Below, piece by piece: positions 1-6,355 of a stretch of 7,715 nt of DNA (within the stretch, counting starts at the first letter, position 1; each line of letters starts with the position of its first letter). A program made the translations under genes and the position numbers. This stretch comes from an uncultured Ruminococcus sp. (GTDB lineage: Bacteria > Bacillota > Clostridia > Oscillospirales > Ruminococcaceae). Where the stretch lies: positions 1 to 7,715 of the forward strand of contig CAMJES010000098.1 in the NCBI GenBank assembly GCA_946404705.1. The letters are read 5' to 3'. The notes beneath the pieces were generated by a model. That model saw only the letters and a list, made by a program, of their open reading frames with translations, ran no database searches and was not told the DNA's origin.

Positions 1-47
1 GATATCATAGCCGGTGACTGGAGTTCAGACGTGTGCTCTTCCGATCT
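1..47. other. Illumina TruSeq adapter contamination at contig end
   Basis: Positions 14-47 match, without mismatch as I recall it, the 34-base Illumina Read-2/multiplexing primer that ends in GCTCTTCCGATCT. The eight bases before it, CATAGCCG (6-13), fit an i7 index slot; they are the reverse complement of CGGCTATG, which I recall as TruSeq HT index D709. Bases 1-5 (GATAT) resemble the end of the P7 sequence (GAGAT) with one mismatch. This stretch is therefore library construct carried into the assembly, not genome. It carries an in-frame TGA at 15-17 and a GTG at 33, which together create a false start for the next gene. Genomic sequence begins at about 48. Confidence 0.97.
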
Positions 48-965
48 ATAAGCAGTACGCAAGAGCCGCCCGATGCTAAAGAGGTTACGAGAATACTTTC
101 GGACGCCTGCCCGAAGCTGAAAACGCCGTCCGAAACGGAGATAGCGTTCTTCGGCGGAAGCTTTACAGCCGTTGAGAGAAGCTATATGATATCCCTGCTT
201 GAAGCTGCGCAGCCGTTTTTGAAAGAATACGGTCTTTACGGGATAAGAATATCCACACGCCCCGACAAGATAGATACGGAAATTCTCGGCATACTCAAAG
301 CTTACAATGTGACCGCAATAGAACTTGGCGCACAGTCGATGCGTGACGAAGTGCTTAAAGCGAATGACAGAGGCCACACTTCGGACGATGTGCGAAAAGC
401 TTCTGCACTTATAAAGAATAGCGGCTTTGAACTGGGCTTGCAGATGATGACTGGGCTTTACAAAGCCTTACCCGAGGACGATATCTACACCGCAGGCGAG
501 ATAATAAAGCTTGCACCCGAAACGGTCAGAATTTACCCCACTGTGATACTTGGCGGAACAAAGCTTGCCGACTTATATCAGAGCGGAGTATATAAGACCG
601 TTCCCTTTGAGGAAGAAGCTGAGCTTTGCGCACGGCTTATGCAGATGTTTGAGCAGAACGGCATAAGGGTCATACGGCTCGGACTTCACGCTTCGGAAGG
701 CGTTGAAACGCAGGCTGTCGGCGGTTACTATCACCCTGCGATGCGTGAGATCTGCCTTGGCATACGCTTCAAAAAGGCTATCGAAGAAGCTCTCGGCGAA
801 AAGGGCAGCTACAAGGTCTTTGTTCACCCTAAAGCTGTCAGCATGGCGGTCGGTCAGAAAAAATGCAACATAGAATATTTCAAAAGACACGGATTTGATA
901 TAAAGATATGTGCGGATAAAAGCATACAAGCGCTTTATGATATACGCATGGAAAAAATTAACTGA
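48..965 (+). CDS. Radical SAM protein, Elp3-like, 5'-truncated
   Basis: This is the C-terminal ~305 residues of a radical SAM enzyme of the type commonly found just upstream of smc in Clostridia. Visible hallmarks are FFGGSFT (147-167), IRISTRPDKID, IELGAQSM, RGHTSDDV, LGLQMMTGL and VRIYPTVILGGTKL, which follow the order of the Elp3/YhcC-like TIM barrel; the C-terminal part carries VGQKKCNIEYFKRHG. The first genomic codons (ISSTQEPP) correspond to the region just after the CxxxCxxC motif in relatives, so the 4Fe-4S cluster ligands and the true start lie outside the contig, perhaps 25-40 codons upstream. The apparent GTG start at 33 is adapter, and the residues MLFRS it would give are not biological. 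The substrate is unknown; homology to tRNA-modifying Elp3 does not prove that activity. The stop is 14 bases before smc, so the two are probably co-transcribed. Confidence 0.9.
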   Translation: MSSTQEPPDAKEVTRILSDACPKLKTPSETEIAFFGGSFTAVERSYMISLLEAAQPFLKEYGLYGIRISTRPDKIDTEILGILKAYNVTAIELGAQSMRDEVLKANDRGHTSDDVRKASALIKNSGFELGLQMMTGLYKALPEDDIYTAGEIIKLAPETVRIYPTVILGGTKLADLYQSGVYKTVPFEEEAELCARLMQMFEQNGIRVIRLGLHASEGVETQAVGGYYHPAMREICLGIRFKKAIEEALGEKGSYKVFVHPKAVSMAVGQKKCNIEYFKRHGFDIKICADKSIQALYDIRMEKIN

Positions 966-968
966 AAC

Positions 969-972
969 GGAG
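969..972 (+). promoter_or_regulatory. Ribosome binding site of smc
   Basis: GGAG lies seven bases before the ATG at 980, immediately after the stop of the upstream gene. It supports the ATG at 980 as the smc start, which also gives the family-typical N-terminus MYLESLELQGFKSF. Confidence 0.75.
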
Positions 973-979
973 CATATAA

Positions 980-3900
980 ATGTATCTGGAATCATTGGAG
1001 TTACAGGGCTTTAAGTCCTTCCCCGATAAAATCAAACTTACCTTTGACAAGGGCATTACAGCAGTTGTCGGACCTAACGGAAGCGGAAAATCCAACATAG
1101 GTGACGCTGTTCGCTGGGTACTCGGAGAGCAGTCCTCAAAAACGCTGCGAGGCGGCAAAATGGAGGATGTTATCTTCTCGGGAACGCAGTTTAGAAAGCC
1201 TATGGGTTTTGCATCGGTAACGCTCAACATCGTCAACAACAGAGGAATACTGCAGATACCGTCCGAGCAGGTGTCCGTCACAAGAAAGCTTTACCGCAGC
1301 GGCGAAAGCGAGTATATGATAAACGGTGCGCAGGTGCGTTTGAAGGATATCTGTGAGCTTTTTATGGATACAGGACTTGGCCGTGACGGCTATTCGATAA
1401 TCGGTCAGGGCAGAGTTGCCGAGATCGTTTCCGCAAAGTCGGGCGAACGCCGCGAGATTTTCGAGGAAGCCGCAGGAATATCGAAATTCCGCTATAAAAA
1501 AGCCGAAGCGGAGCGAAAGCTTGCCGCTGCGCAGGACAACATTCTGCGTTTGCGCGACATAATCGGCGAGCTGGAAAGCCGAGTTGAACCGCTGAGGATC
1601 CAGTCGGAAAAGGCGGAAAAATTCCTTGAATATTCCGAAACGAAAAAGTCGCTTGAAATAACTGTTTGGGTGCGTCAGCTTGACGATCTGAAAAAAAGCC
1701 TTGACGAAATTTCCGACAAGCTTCTTATCAGCACGAACGAATATAACGGCGTTGAAGCGGATATTTCAAGGCTTGAAGACGAGCTGACGAAGCTTTCCGA
1801 AAGTATGCAGGAGAACGCTCTGCGCACAGAAGAACTGCGTAACCGCATACTTGAATCGGAACGTGCAAACACGCAGATACATTCAGATATTGCCGTATGT
1901 GAAAACGAGATACATCACGCAAACGAAGCTATCGAAGAGATAAAAAAGCAGCAGGAGCTTTCCGAAAACACGGGCGAGGAAAACCGCAAGGCAACCGAAG
2001 AAAAGCTTGCTGCTGTAAAGACTGCCGAAGCGGAGCTTGAAAAGACCCGTGCCGATTATATCTCCGCAAGCGAGGAGCTTTCAAAGGCTTCGTCCGAAAA
2101 GGACAGCTTTGACAGCAAGTCTGCGGAAGTGCAGAACGAGCTGAACAAGCTTTATATAAAGCAGTCGGAATTGGGCGTTTCGATTACAACGGGAAAGCAG
2201 TCTGCGGAAGATATGAAAGCTCAGCTTGAAGCCGCGGACGGCAGAGAAGAAGCGCTCCGCACATCGCTTGAAGACTTAAAGCGTGAGAAAACCGAATGTA
2301 CGGACGGACTTGCGCTTATTGAGGAAAAGACTGAAGAACTGAACAACCGTATCGGCGGTATCACAAAGCTTTATTCCGCACGAAAGGAAAAGCTTGAAGC
2401 GGCGAAAAAGCAGCTTGAAGAGCTTAATTTTTCCATTCGTGACAAGGAACAGAGAATTCGTATGCTTGCCGACCTTGAAAACAGCATGGAGGGCTTTGCC
2501 CACTCGGTCAAGCAGATACTCAAAGCGTCCAAGTCGGGACAGTTAAGCGGCGTTTACGGTTCAGCCGCACAGCTTATCAAGGTAGAATCAAAATACAGCG
2601 TTGCAATTGAAACTGCGATGGGCGGCGCACTCCAGAATATCGTTGTCGAAAACGAGGACATTGCAAAGCGAGGAATTCGTCTTTTGCAGGAAACCAAAGC
2701 AGGCCGTGCGACATTCCTGCCGCTGACTTCCGTTAAGGGAAACCGACTTAATGAAAACGGACTTGACAAGTGTGAGGGATTTGTTGCGCTTGCGGTCGAC
2801 CTTGTAGGATTTGAGCCGAAGTTTGAGGGCGTTTACAACTCGCTCTTGGGACGTATCGTAATCGCAGAGGATATCGACCTCGGAACGCTTATTGCAAAGA
2901 AGTACGGTTACAAATTCCGTATCGTTACGCTGGACGGACAGGTCATAAACGCAGGCGGTTCGTTTACGGGCGGTTCCGTTTCAAAGTCGAGCGGTGTACT
3001 TACACGAAAGAACGATATTGAAAAGCTTACAAACGAGAAAAACGCACTTGAAGCAAAGCTTTCCGAGCTGCGCGTGTCGACTGAGAAGCTTAAAGCGGAA
3101 ACCGACAAGCTTGGCTTTGATATTGAGGGCGCAAAGGAAGAGCTTTCCGTTGTTGCTGCGGATAAAATACGCTTTGAAGCGGAGTTAAAACGTATCGAAG
3201 CAATGGCTGCGCAGAATGAAGAACAGCTTTCGGGTTCGGAAGCGGCGAAAACTGCGCTTAAAAATAGAATTTCCGAAACCGAAGCTGCGTCAAAGGCGGC
3301 AGAAGAAGCATTGGGCGCTCTTGAACACGAAATTGCGGAAAAGGAAAAACACGTTTCCGAAAATGATGAGCAGCGCAGACTTATGCAGGAAAAGCGTGAA
3401 GCACTTTCCGAGAAGATGTCCTCGCTGAAGCTTCGCGAAACCGAGATCGCAAAGGATATCGAGGCGATAAAGGGCGAGATAGCTCGTCTTGAAGCGCAGT
3501 CGCTTGAAATAGGCGGCAACAGCGCAAGGCTTGTTATCGAGCTTGACGGTAAAAGCAGATTTATCGAAGAAAAGAAGGCTGAAATTGACGCTCTTAACGC
3601 AAAGCTTGAGGGTGCAAAGGACGAAGCTGCGGAGATAAATGAGCGGATAGCCGTTCTCCGTTCCGAGAGCCGCGATATGGAGCAGAAATCGAACGAAACG
3701 CGCCGTCAGATCCGCGAAATGAACGACGACAAGGAAAAATTCAGCCGTGAAATGACAAGGCTCGAAGAGCGCAAGGTTTCCGTTCAGAGTTCTTATGACA
3801 AGATAATCGCGGATATGTCCGAGCAGTACAATATGTATCTTTCCGAAGCGGTTGAAATAGCAAAGCCTGTTGAAAATCTGCTCGTTATACAGCGTGACCT

Positions 3901-4543
3901 TGCCGAGATAAAGCAGAAGATACGCGCACTCGGAAATGTCAACGTTGCGGCTATCGAAGAATACAAGGAGGTTTCCGAGCGCTACGAATTTATGTCGGGT
4001 CAGCTCAACGATGTGGAAACCTCCAAGCGCGAGTTGGAACGCCTTATCGAAGAGCTTACCGAAACGATGCGCCGCCAGTTCACCGACAGCTTTAACCGCA
4101 TCAACGAGAATTTCAAGCAGATATTCGTTGAGCTTTTCGGCGGCGGACGCGCGGAGCTTACTCTCACCGACCCCGACGATGTTCTTGAATCGGGTATCGA
4201 GATAAAGGTCGCACCTCCGGGCAAGGTCATCAACAATCTTTCGCTGCTTTCGGGCGGCGAGCAGGCTTTCGTTGCGATATGCATATATTTCTCCATTCTG
4301 AAAATAAAGCCTGCGCCGTTCTGTATCCTTGACGAGATCGAGGCTGCGCTTGATGATATCAACGTTGTAAAATATGCGCAATATCTGCGCAATTTCACCG
4401 ATACAACGCAGTTCATACTTGTAACGCACCGCCGAGGTTCAATGGACGAAGCGGACGTTATGTACGGTGTAACTATGCAGGAAAAGGGTATCTCAAAGAT
4501 ACTCCGACTTGAACAGCCGCCGCAGAATATAGACGCAAATTGA
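980..4543 (+). CDS. smc: Chromosome segregation protein SMC
   Basis: This is a complete 1187-residue SMC ATPase, the usual length for bacterial SMC. It forms a ring-shaped homodimer with ScpA and ScpB that extrudes DNA loops and helps resolve replication origins; in many bacteria it is loaded by ParB at parS sites. The N-terminal head carries Walker A GPNGSGKSN at residues 31-39. A first long coiled coil follows (about 165-515), rich in E, K, A and L. The hinge spans roughly 524-680 (starts GVYGSAAQ; conserved glycines in AGGSFTGGS near 658-666), then the returning coiled coil (about 690-1030). The C-terminal head has the ABC signature LSGGE at 1090-1094, Walker B with LDE at 1117-1119 followed by IEAALDD, and the H-loop histidine at 1150 (LVTHRRGS). 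All ATPase motifs look intact and no frameshift is seen. The neighbouring ftsY is the common Firmicute arrangement. Confidence 0.98.
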   Translation: MYLESLELQGFKSFPDKIKLTFDKGITAVVGPNGSGKSNIGDAVRWVLGEQSSKTLRGGKMEDVIFSGTQFRKPMGFASVTLNIVNNRGILQIPSEQVSVTRKLYRSGESEYMINGAQVRLKDICELFMDTGLGRDGYSIIGQGRVAEIVSAKSGERREIFEEAAGISKFRYKKAEAERKLAAAQDNILRLRDIIGELESRVEPLRIQSEKAEKFLEYSETKKSLEITVWVRQLDDLKKSLDEISDKLLISTNEYNGVEADISRLEDELTKLSESMQENALRTEELRNRILESERANTQIHSDIAVCENEIHHANEAIEEIKKQQELSENTGEENRKATEEKLAAVKTAEAELEKTRADYISASEELSKASSEKDSFDSKSAEVQNELNKLYIKQSELGVSITTGKQSAEDMKAQLEAADGREEALRTSLEDLKREKTECTDGLALIEEKTEELNNRIGGITKLYSARKEKLEAAKKQLEELNFSIRDKEQRIRMLADLENSMEGFAHSVKQILKASKSGQLSGVYGSAAQLIKVESKYSVAIETAMGGALQNIVVENEDIAKRGIRLLQETKAGRATFLPLTSVKGNRLNENGLDKCEGFVALAVDLVGFEPKFEGVYNSLLGRIVIAEDIDLGTLIAKKYGYKFRIVTLDGQVINAGGSFTGGSVSKSSGVLTRKNDIEKLTNEKNALEAKLSELRVSTEKLKAETDKLGFDIEGAKEELSVVAADKIRFEAELKRIEAMAAQNEEQLSGSEAAKTALKNRISETEAASKAAEEALGALEHEIAEKEKHVSENDEQRRLMQEKREALSEKMSSLKLRETEIAKDIEAIKGEIARLEAQSLEIGGNSARLVIELDGKSRFIEEKKAEIDALNAKLEGAKDEAAEINERIAVLRSESRDMEQKSNETRRQIREMNDDKEKFSREMTRLEERKVSVQSSYDKIIADMSEQYNMYLSEAVEIAKPVENLLVIQRDLAEIKQKIRALGNVNVAAIEEYKEVSERYEFMSGQLNDVETSKRELERLIEELTETMRRQFTDSFNRINENFKQIFVELFGGGRAELTLTDPDDVLESGIEIKVAPPGKVINNLSLLSGGEQAFVAICIYFSILKIKPAPFCILDEIEAALDDINVVKYAQYLRNFTDTTQFILVTHRRGSMDEADVMYGVTMQEKGISKILRLEQPPQNIDAN

Positions 4544-4546
4544 TAT

Positions 4547-4554
4547 AGGGGTGA
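4547..4554 (+). promoter_or_regulatory. Ribosome binding site deciding the start at 4560
   Basis: AGGGGTGA pairs with the 16S rRNA tail through GGTGA (4550-4554), five bases before the ATG at 4560. The in-frame GTG at 4551 is part of this site, so it is unlikely to be the start codon. Confidence 0.7.
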
Positions 4555-4559
4555 AAAAA

Positions 4560-4988
4560 ATGCTTGATATGAACACGGCTCGGGAAGCGTTCGGCAATAT
4601 GCTTATGCAGGGGGAAAGCTGCCTTGGGATAATTTACTGCGTTTTCAAGCCTACGGGCTTTTTCGCAGGAACGGTCGGAAACACGGTAAACCCAGGATAT
4701 GCGGCTGTGACAAACTGCGGACGTCTGCTTACGATACAGACCGGTTCGCTCGGATATTTTGTCGGAAACAACTCCGCGGCGGCATATAATATTGCTTCTG
4801 CGGCAAAGCTTAAGGTACATAAGAACATTTTCGGACAGTATGTTTTTGACTGTGTTTTTTCTGCGGACGGGAAGAACGTCAAGGTTCATTTTCAAGCTGC
4901 AAAAAAGGTTCTCGGTTCGGGACATCCCGAGCAGGAGAGCAATCTTGAAACAGTTGTATCAATCTTATCCCAATACGAAACACGATAA
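4560..4988 (+). CDS. Unrecognised 142-aa protein between smc and ftsY
   Basis: I do not recognise this protein. It is a soluble-looking product with no clear signal peptide or membrane helix. The N-terminal part (MLDMNTAREAFGNMLMQGESCLG) looks helical. A glycine- and aromatic-rich middle follows, with segments resembling beta strands (YCVFKPTGFFAGTVGN, GYAAVTNCGRLLTI, KLKVHKNIFGQYVFDCVF, KNVKVHFQAAKK), and a short C-terminal helix (LETVVSILSQYE). The 'GYAAVTNCGRLLTIQ' segment followed by alternating strands and a final helix recalls bacterial PH-like domains of the YokE type, but that is only a fold guess. It starts 16 bases after smc and ends 15 bases before the ftsY start, so it is an operon member. 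I chose ATG 4560 over GTG 4551 because of the ribosome binding site; ATG 4569 is a further option. Coding bias matches its neighbours, so it appears to be a genuine gene. Confidence 0.85.
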   Translation: MLDMNTAREAFGNMLMQGESCLGIIYCVFKPTGFFAGTVGNTVNPGYAAVTNCGRLLTIQTGSLGYFVGNNSAAAYNIASAAKLKVHKNIFGQYVFDCVFSADGKNVKVHFQAAKKVLGSGHPEQESNLETVVSILSQYETR

Positions 4989-4991
4989 AGT

Positions 4992-4996
4992 GAGGT
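4992..4996 (+). promoter_or_regulatory. Ribosome binding site deciding the ftsY start
   Basis: GAGGT sits seven bases before the ATG at 5004 but only one base before the ATG at 4998. The spacing favours 5004, giving the N-terminus MNIFSKIAEG rather than MQMNIFSKIAEG. Confidence 0.65.
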
Positions 4997-5003
4997 CATG
5001 CAA

Positions 5004-6353
5004 ATGAATATTTTCAGCAAGATCGCCGAGGGCGTAAAGAAAACCAAGGACTCGATGATGAGCAAATTCGAGGGACTTTTCGGTTCACATTCAAAGCTGG
5101 ACGATGATTTTTTCGATGAGCTTGAAGAGATACTTATAACCTGCGATATCGGTGTTGATACTTCGCTTTCGATAGTTGAAAAGCTCCGTGCTTCGGTCAA
5201 GGAAAAGAAGCTTTCGACACCCGATGAAACAAGAGCCGAGCTTAAAGCTATCATCGAAGAAATGCTCGGTGAGGATAAGAAGATCGACACCTCAACAACG
5301 CCCTCCGTTATACTTGTTATCGGCGTAAACGGCGCAGGCAAGACCACCACGATAGGAAAGCTTGCGGCTAAATATAAAAGCGAGGGCAAAAAAGTCCTCG
5401 TTGCCGCTGCTGATACGTTCCGTGCGGCGGCTATCGAACAGCTTCAGATATGGACGGAACGCGCAGGTGTTGATATCGTAAAACACGCCGAGGGTTCCGA
5501 CCCTGCTGCGGTAGTTTTTGACGCTGTGACTGCGGCAAAGGCAAGAGGTACGGACATTCTTATCTGCGACACCGCAGGCAGACTTCACAACAAGAAAAAT
5601 CTTATGGACGAGCTTAAAAAGATAAGCCGTATCATTCACGAGCAGGGCGAAGGCTGCTCGCTTGAAACGCTGCTCGTGCTTGACGCAACAACGGGACAGA
5701 ATGCCGTTAATCAGGCAAGGCTTTTCAGCGAGGTTGCCGACATCACGGGTATAGTTCTCACGAAGCTTGACGGAACGGCAAAGGGCGGCATAATCATCTC
5801 CATTCACAACGAGCTTGGTATCCCCGTAAAGCTTGTCGGAGTGGGCGAAAAGCTTGACGACCTGCAGGAATTTAATGCTCACGATTTTGCCGAGGCTCTG
5901 TTTGACAATGAAACAGATTTTGATTACAACTATGAGCGTCTGACCGATGAAGAAACGGCGGAAGAGCCTGTGCTTGCCGAAGAAGTTACGGCAGAGATCA
6001 GCATAGACGATGTTGCCGAAGAGCTTGAAGAAACTCCTGCCGAAGCTGACGAGCAGAACACCGAAGATATCACCGAAATAACTGAGGAAGAAACCGCTGA
6101 CGGTGAAAATGAGGAGTGTTCCACATGGAACAATTGTTCGATTTCTAATACTCCCGAAAATGAAGCTTCGGATGAAAGCGGAGAAAGCGAACACATTTCC
6201 GCAGAAGAAGCAGTTTCAGACGAAGAAACAGTTCCCGAAGAAAATGCGGAAGAAAAGGCTGAAAAGAAAGACCCCAAGAATGGAAAATTCGGTTTTCTTT
6301 TCAAGGAAATTACTTTCGGAAAGAAGAAAAAGAACGACAGCGAGGGTGAATGA
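5004..6353 (+). CDS. ftsY: Signal recognition particle receptor FtsY with C-terminal extension
   Basis: FtsY is the membrane-associated GTPase that receives ribosome-nascent chain-SRP (Ffh) complexes and passes them to the Sec translocon. The N-terminus (MNIFSKIAEGVKKTKDSMMSKFEGLFG) is a short amphipathic basic helix of the kind that binds lipids, followed by the helical N domain (about 30-95). The G domain has the P-loop GVNGAGKTTT (107-116), DTFRAAA, DTAGR (189-193), TKLDG (253-257) and GVGEKLDDLQ (279-288), all intact. The NG core ends near residue 301. It is followed by about 148 extra residues: an acidic, E/A/D/T-rich, probably disordered stretch and a final basic, Phe-containing tail (KFGFLFKEITFGKKKK). 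In E. coli the acidic A domain is N-terminal, so a C-terminal one is notable. Residues 371-379 (ECSTWNNCS) break the composition and coincide with a parS-like DNA site. The TGA stop lies two bases before the next start. ATG 4998 is an alternative start. Confidence 0.97.
   Translation: MNIFSKIAEGVKKTKDSMMSKFEGLFGSHSKLDDDFFDELEEILITCDIGVDTSLSIVEKLRASVKEKKLSTPDETRAELKAIIEEMLGEDKKIDTSTTPSVILVIGVNGAGKTTTIGKLAAKYKSEGKKVLVAAADTFRAAAIEQLQIWTERAGVDIVKHAEGSDPAAVVFDAVTAAKARGTDILICDTAGRLHNKKNLMDELKKISRIIHEQGEGCSLETLLVLDATTGQNAVNQARLFSEVADITGIVLTKLDGTAKGGIIISIHNELGIPVKLVGVGEKLDDLQEFNAHDFAEALFDNETDFDYNYERLTDEETAEEPVLAEEVTAEISIDDVAEELEETPAEADEQNTEDITEITEEETADGENEECSTWNNCSISNTPENEASDESGESEHISAEEAVSDEETVPEENAEEKAEKKDPKNGKFGFLFKEITFGKKKKNDSEGE
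6117..6132. promoter_or_regulatory. parS-like ParB/Spo0J binding site inside ftsY
   Basis: TGTTCCACATGGAACA matches the bacterial parS consensus TGTTNCACGTGNAACA at every defined position except one: A instead of G at position 9, in the central CACGTG. Outer half-sites TGTTCC and GGAACA are perfect inverted repeats. parS is bound by ParB (Spo0J), which spreads as a CTP-dependent clamp and recruits SMC. The site is read in the ftsY frame as C-S-T-W-N; the only Cys and Trp of the acidic extension are here, as expected if the DNA sequence rather than the protein is being kept. parB and parA are not in the window, so binding is inferred from sequence alone. A chance palindrome is the alternative. 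Confidence 0.72.
6128..6139. repeat. 12-bp palindrome GAACAATTGTTC overlapping the parS-like site
   Basis: This is a perfect inverted repeat sharing five bases with the right half of the parS-like site. Its form, GAAC-N4-GTTC, equals the core of the Firmicute LexA (SOS) box. It lies deep in the ftsY coding region with no promoter next to it, so a LexA role is doubtful. It may instead be part of an extended ParB site or coincidence. Confidence 0.4.
6345..6349 (+). promoter_or_regulatory. Ribosome binding site deciding the start at 6356
   Basis: GGTGA, inside the last ftsY codons, lies six bases before the ATG at 6356. The ATG at 6350, which overlaps the ftsY stop, would directly abut it, so 6356 is the better start. 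Confidence 0.65.
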
Positions 6354-6355
6354 AA

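Larger units (their letters stand above)
5907..6350 (+). other. Low-complexity acidic C-terminal extension of FtsY with basic tail
   Basis: This segment encodes FtsY residues 302-449. Most of it is Glu, Asp, Ala, Thr and Ser (for example EEVTAEISIDDVAEELEETP), so it is strongly negative and probably disordered. About the last 30 residues switch to lysine-rich with three phenylalanines in GKFGFLFKEITFGKKKK, which could form a membrane- or RNA-contacting patch. The function is inferred only from composition. Confidence 0.8.

Noticed and set aside
33..47. GTG at 33 as the start of the radical SAM gene
   Set aside because: These bases are part of the Illumina adapter; the true start lies beyond the contig end.
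1700..2500. Repeated Glu/Lys/Ala-rich segments in smc as possible DNA repeats
   Set aside because: They are coiled-coil heptads of the SMC arm with similar codons, not true tandem nucleotide repeats.
3290..4429. Long antisense open frame of 379 codons opposite the 3' part of smc
   Set aside because: It lies wholly within smc on the other strand, has no ribosome binding site or recognisable domain, and its length is explained by the codon bias of the coiled-coil region (few codons giving stops in that frame).
6117..6132. Palindrome as an RNA hairpin or intrinsic terminator
   Set aside because: The stem is only six pairs with a four-base loop, has little GC clamp and is not followed by a U-run. 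It would terminate inside ftsY, so a DNA-binding site is the better reading.
6125..6148. Mini-frame ATG...TAA (MEQLFDF) preceded by GAGGAG at 6111-6116
   Set aside because: Although the spacing looks like a leader peptide, it is inside ftsY in another frame. The ATG belongs to the parS-like palindrome and the GAGGAG is simply two Glu codons.
5292..6194. Antisense open frame of 300 codons opposite ftsY
   Set aside because: It is a shadow of the conserved GTPase coding sequence; its product is a Cys/Phe-rich mixture with no domain.
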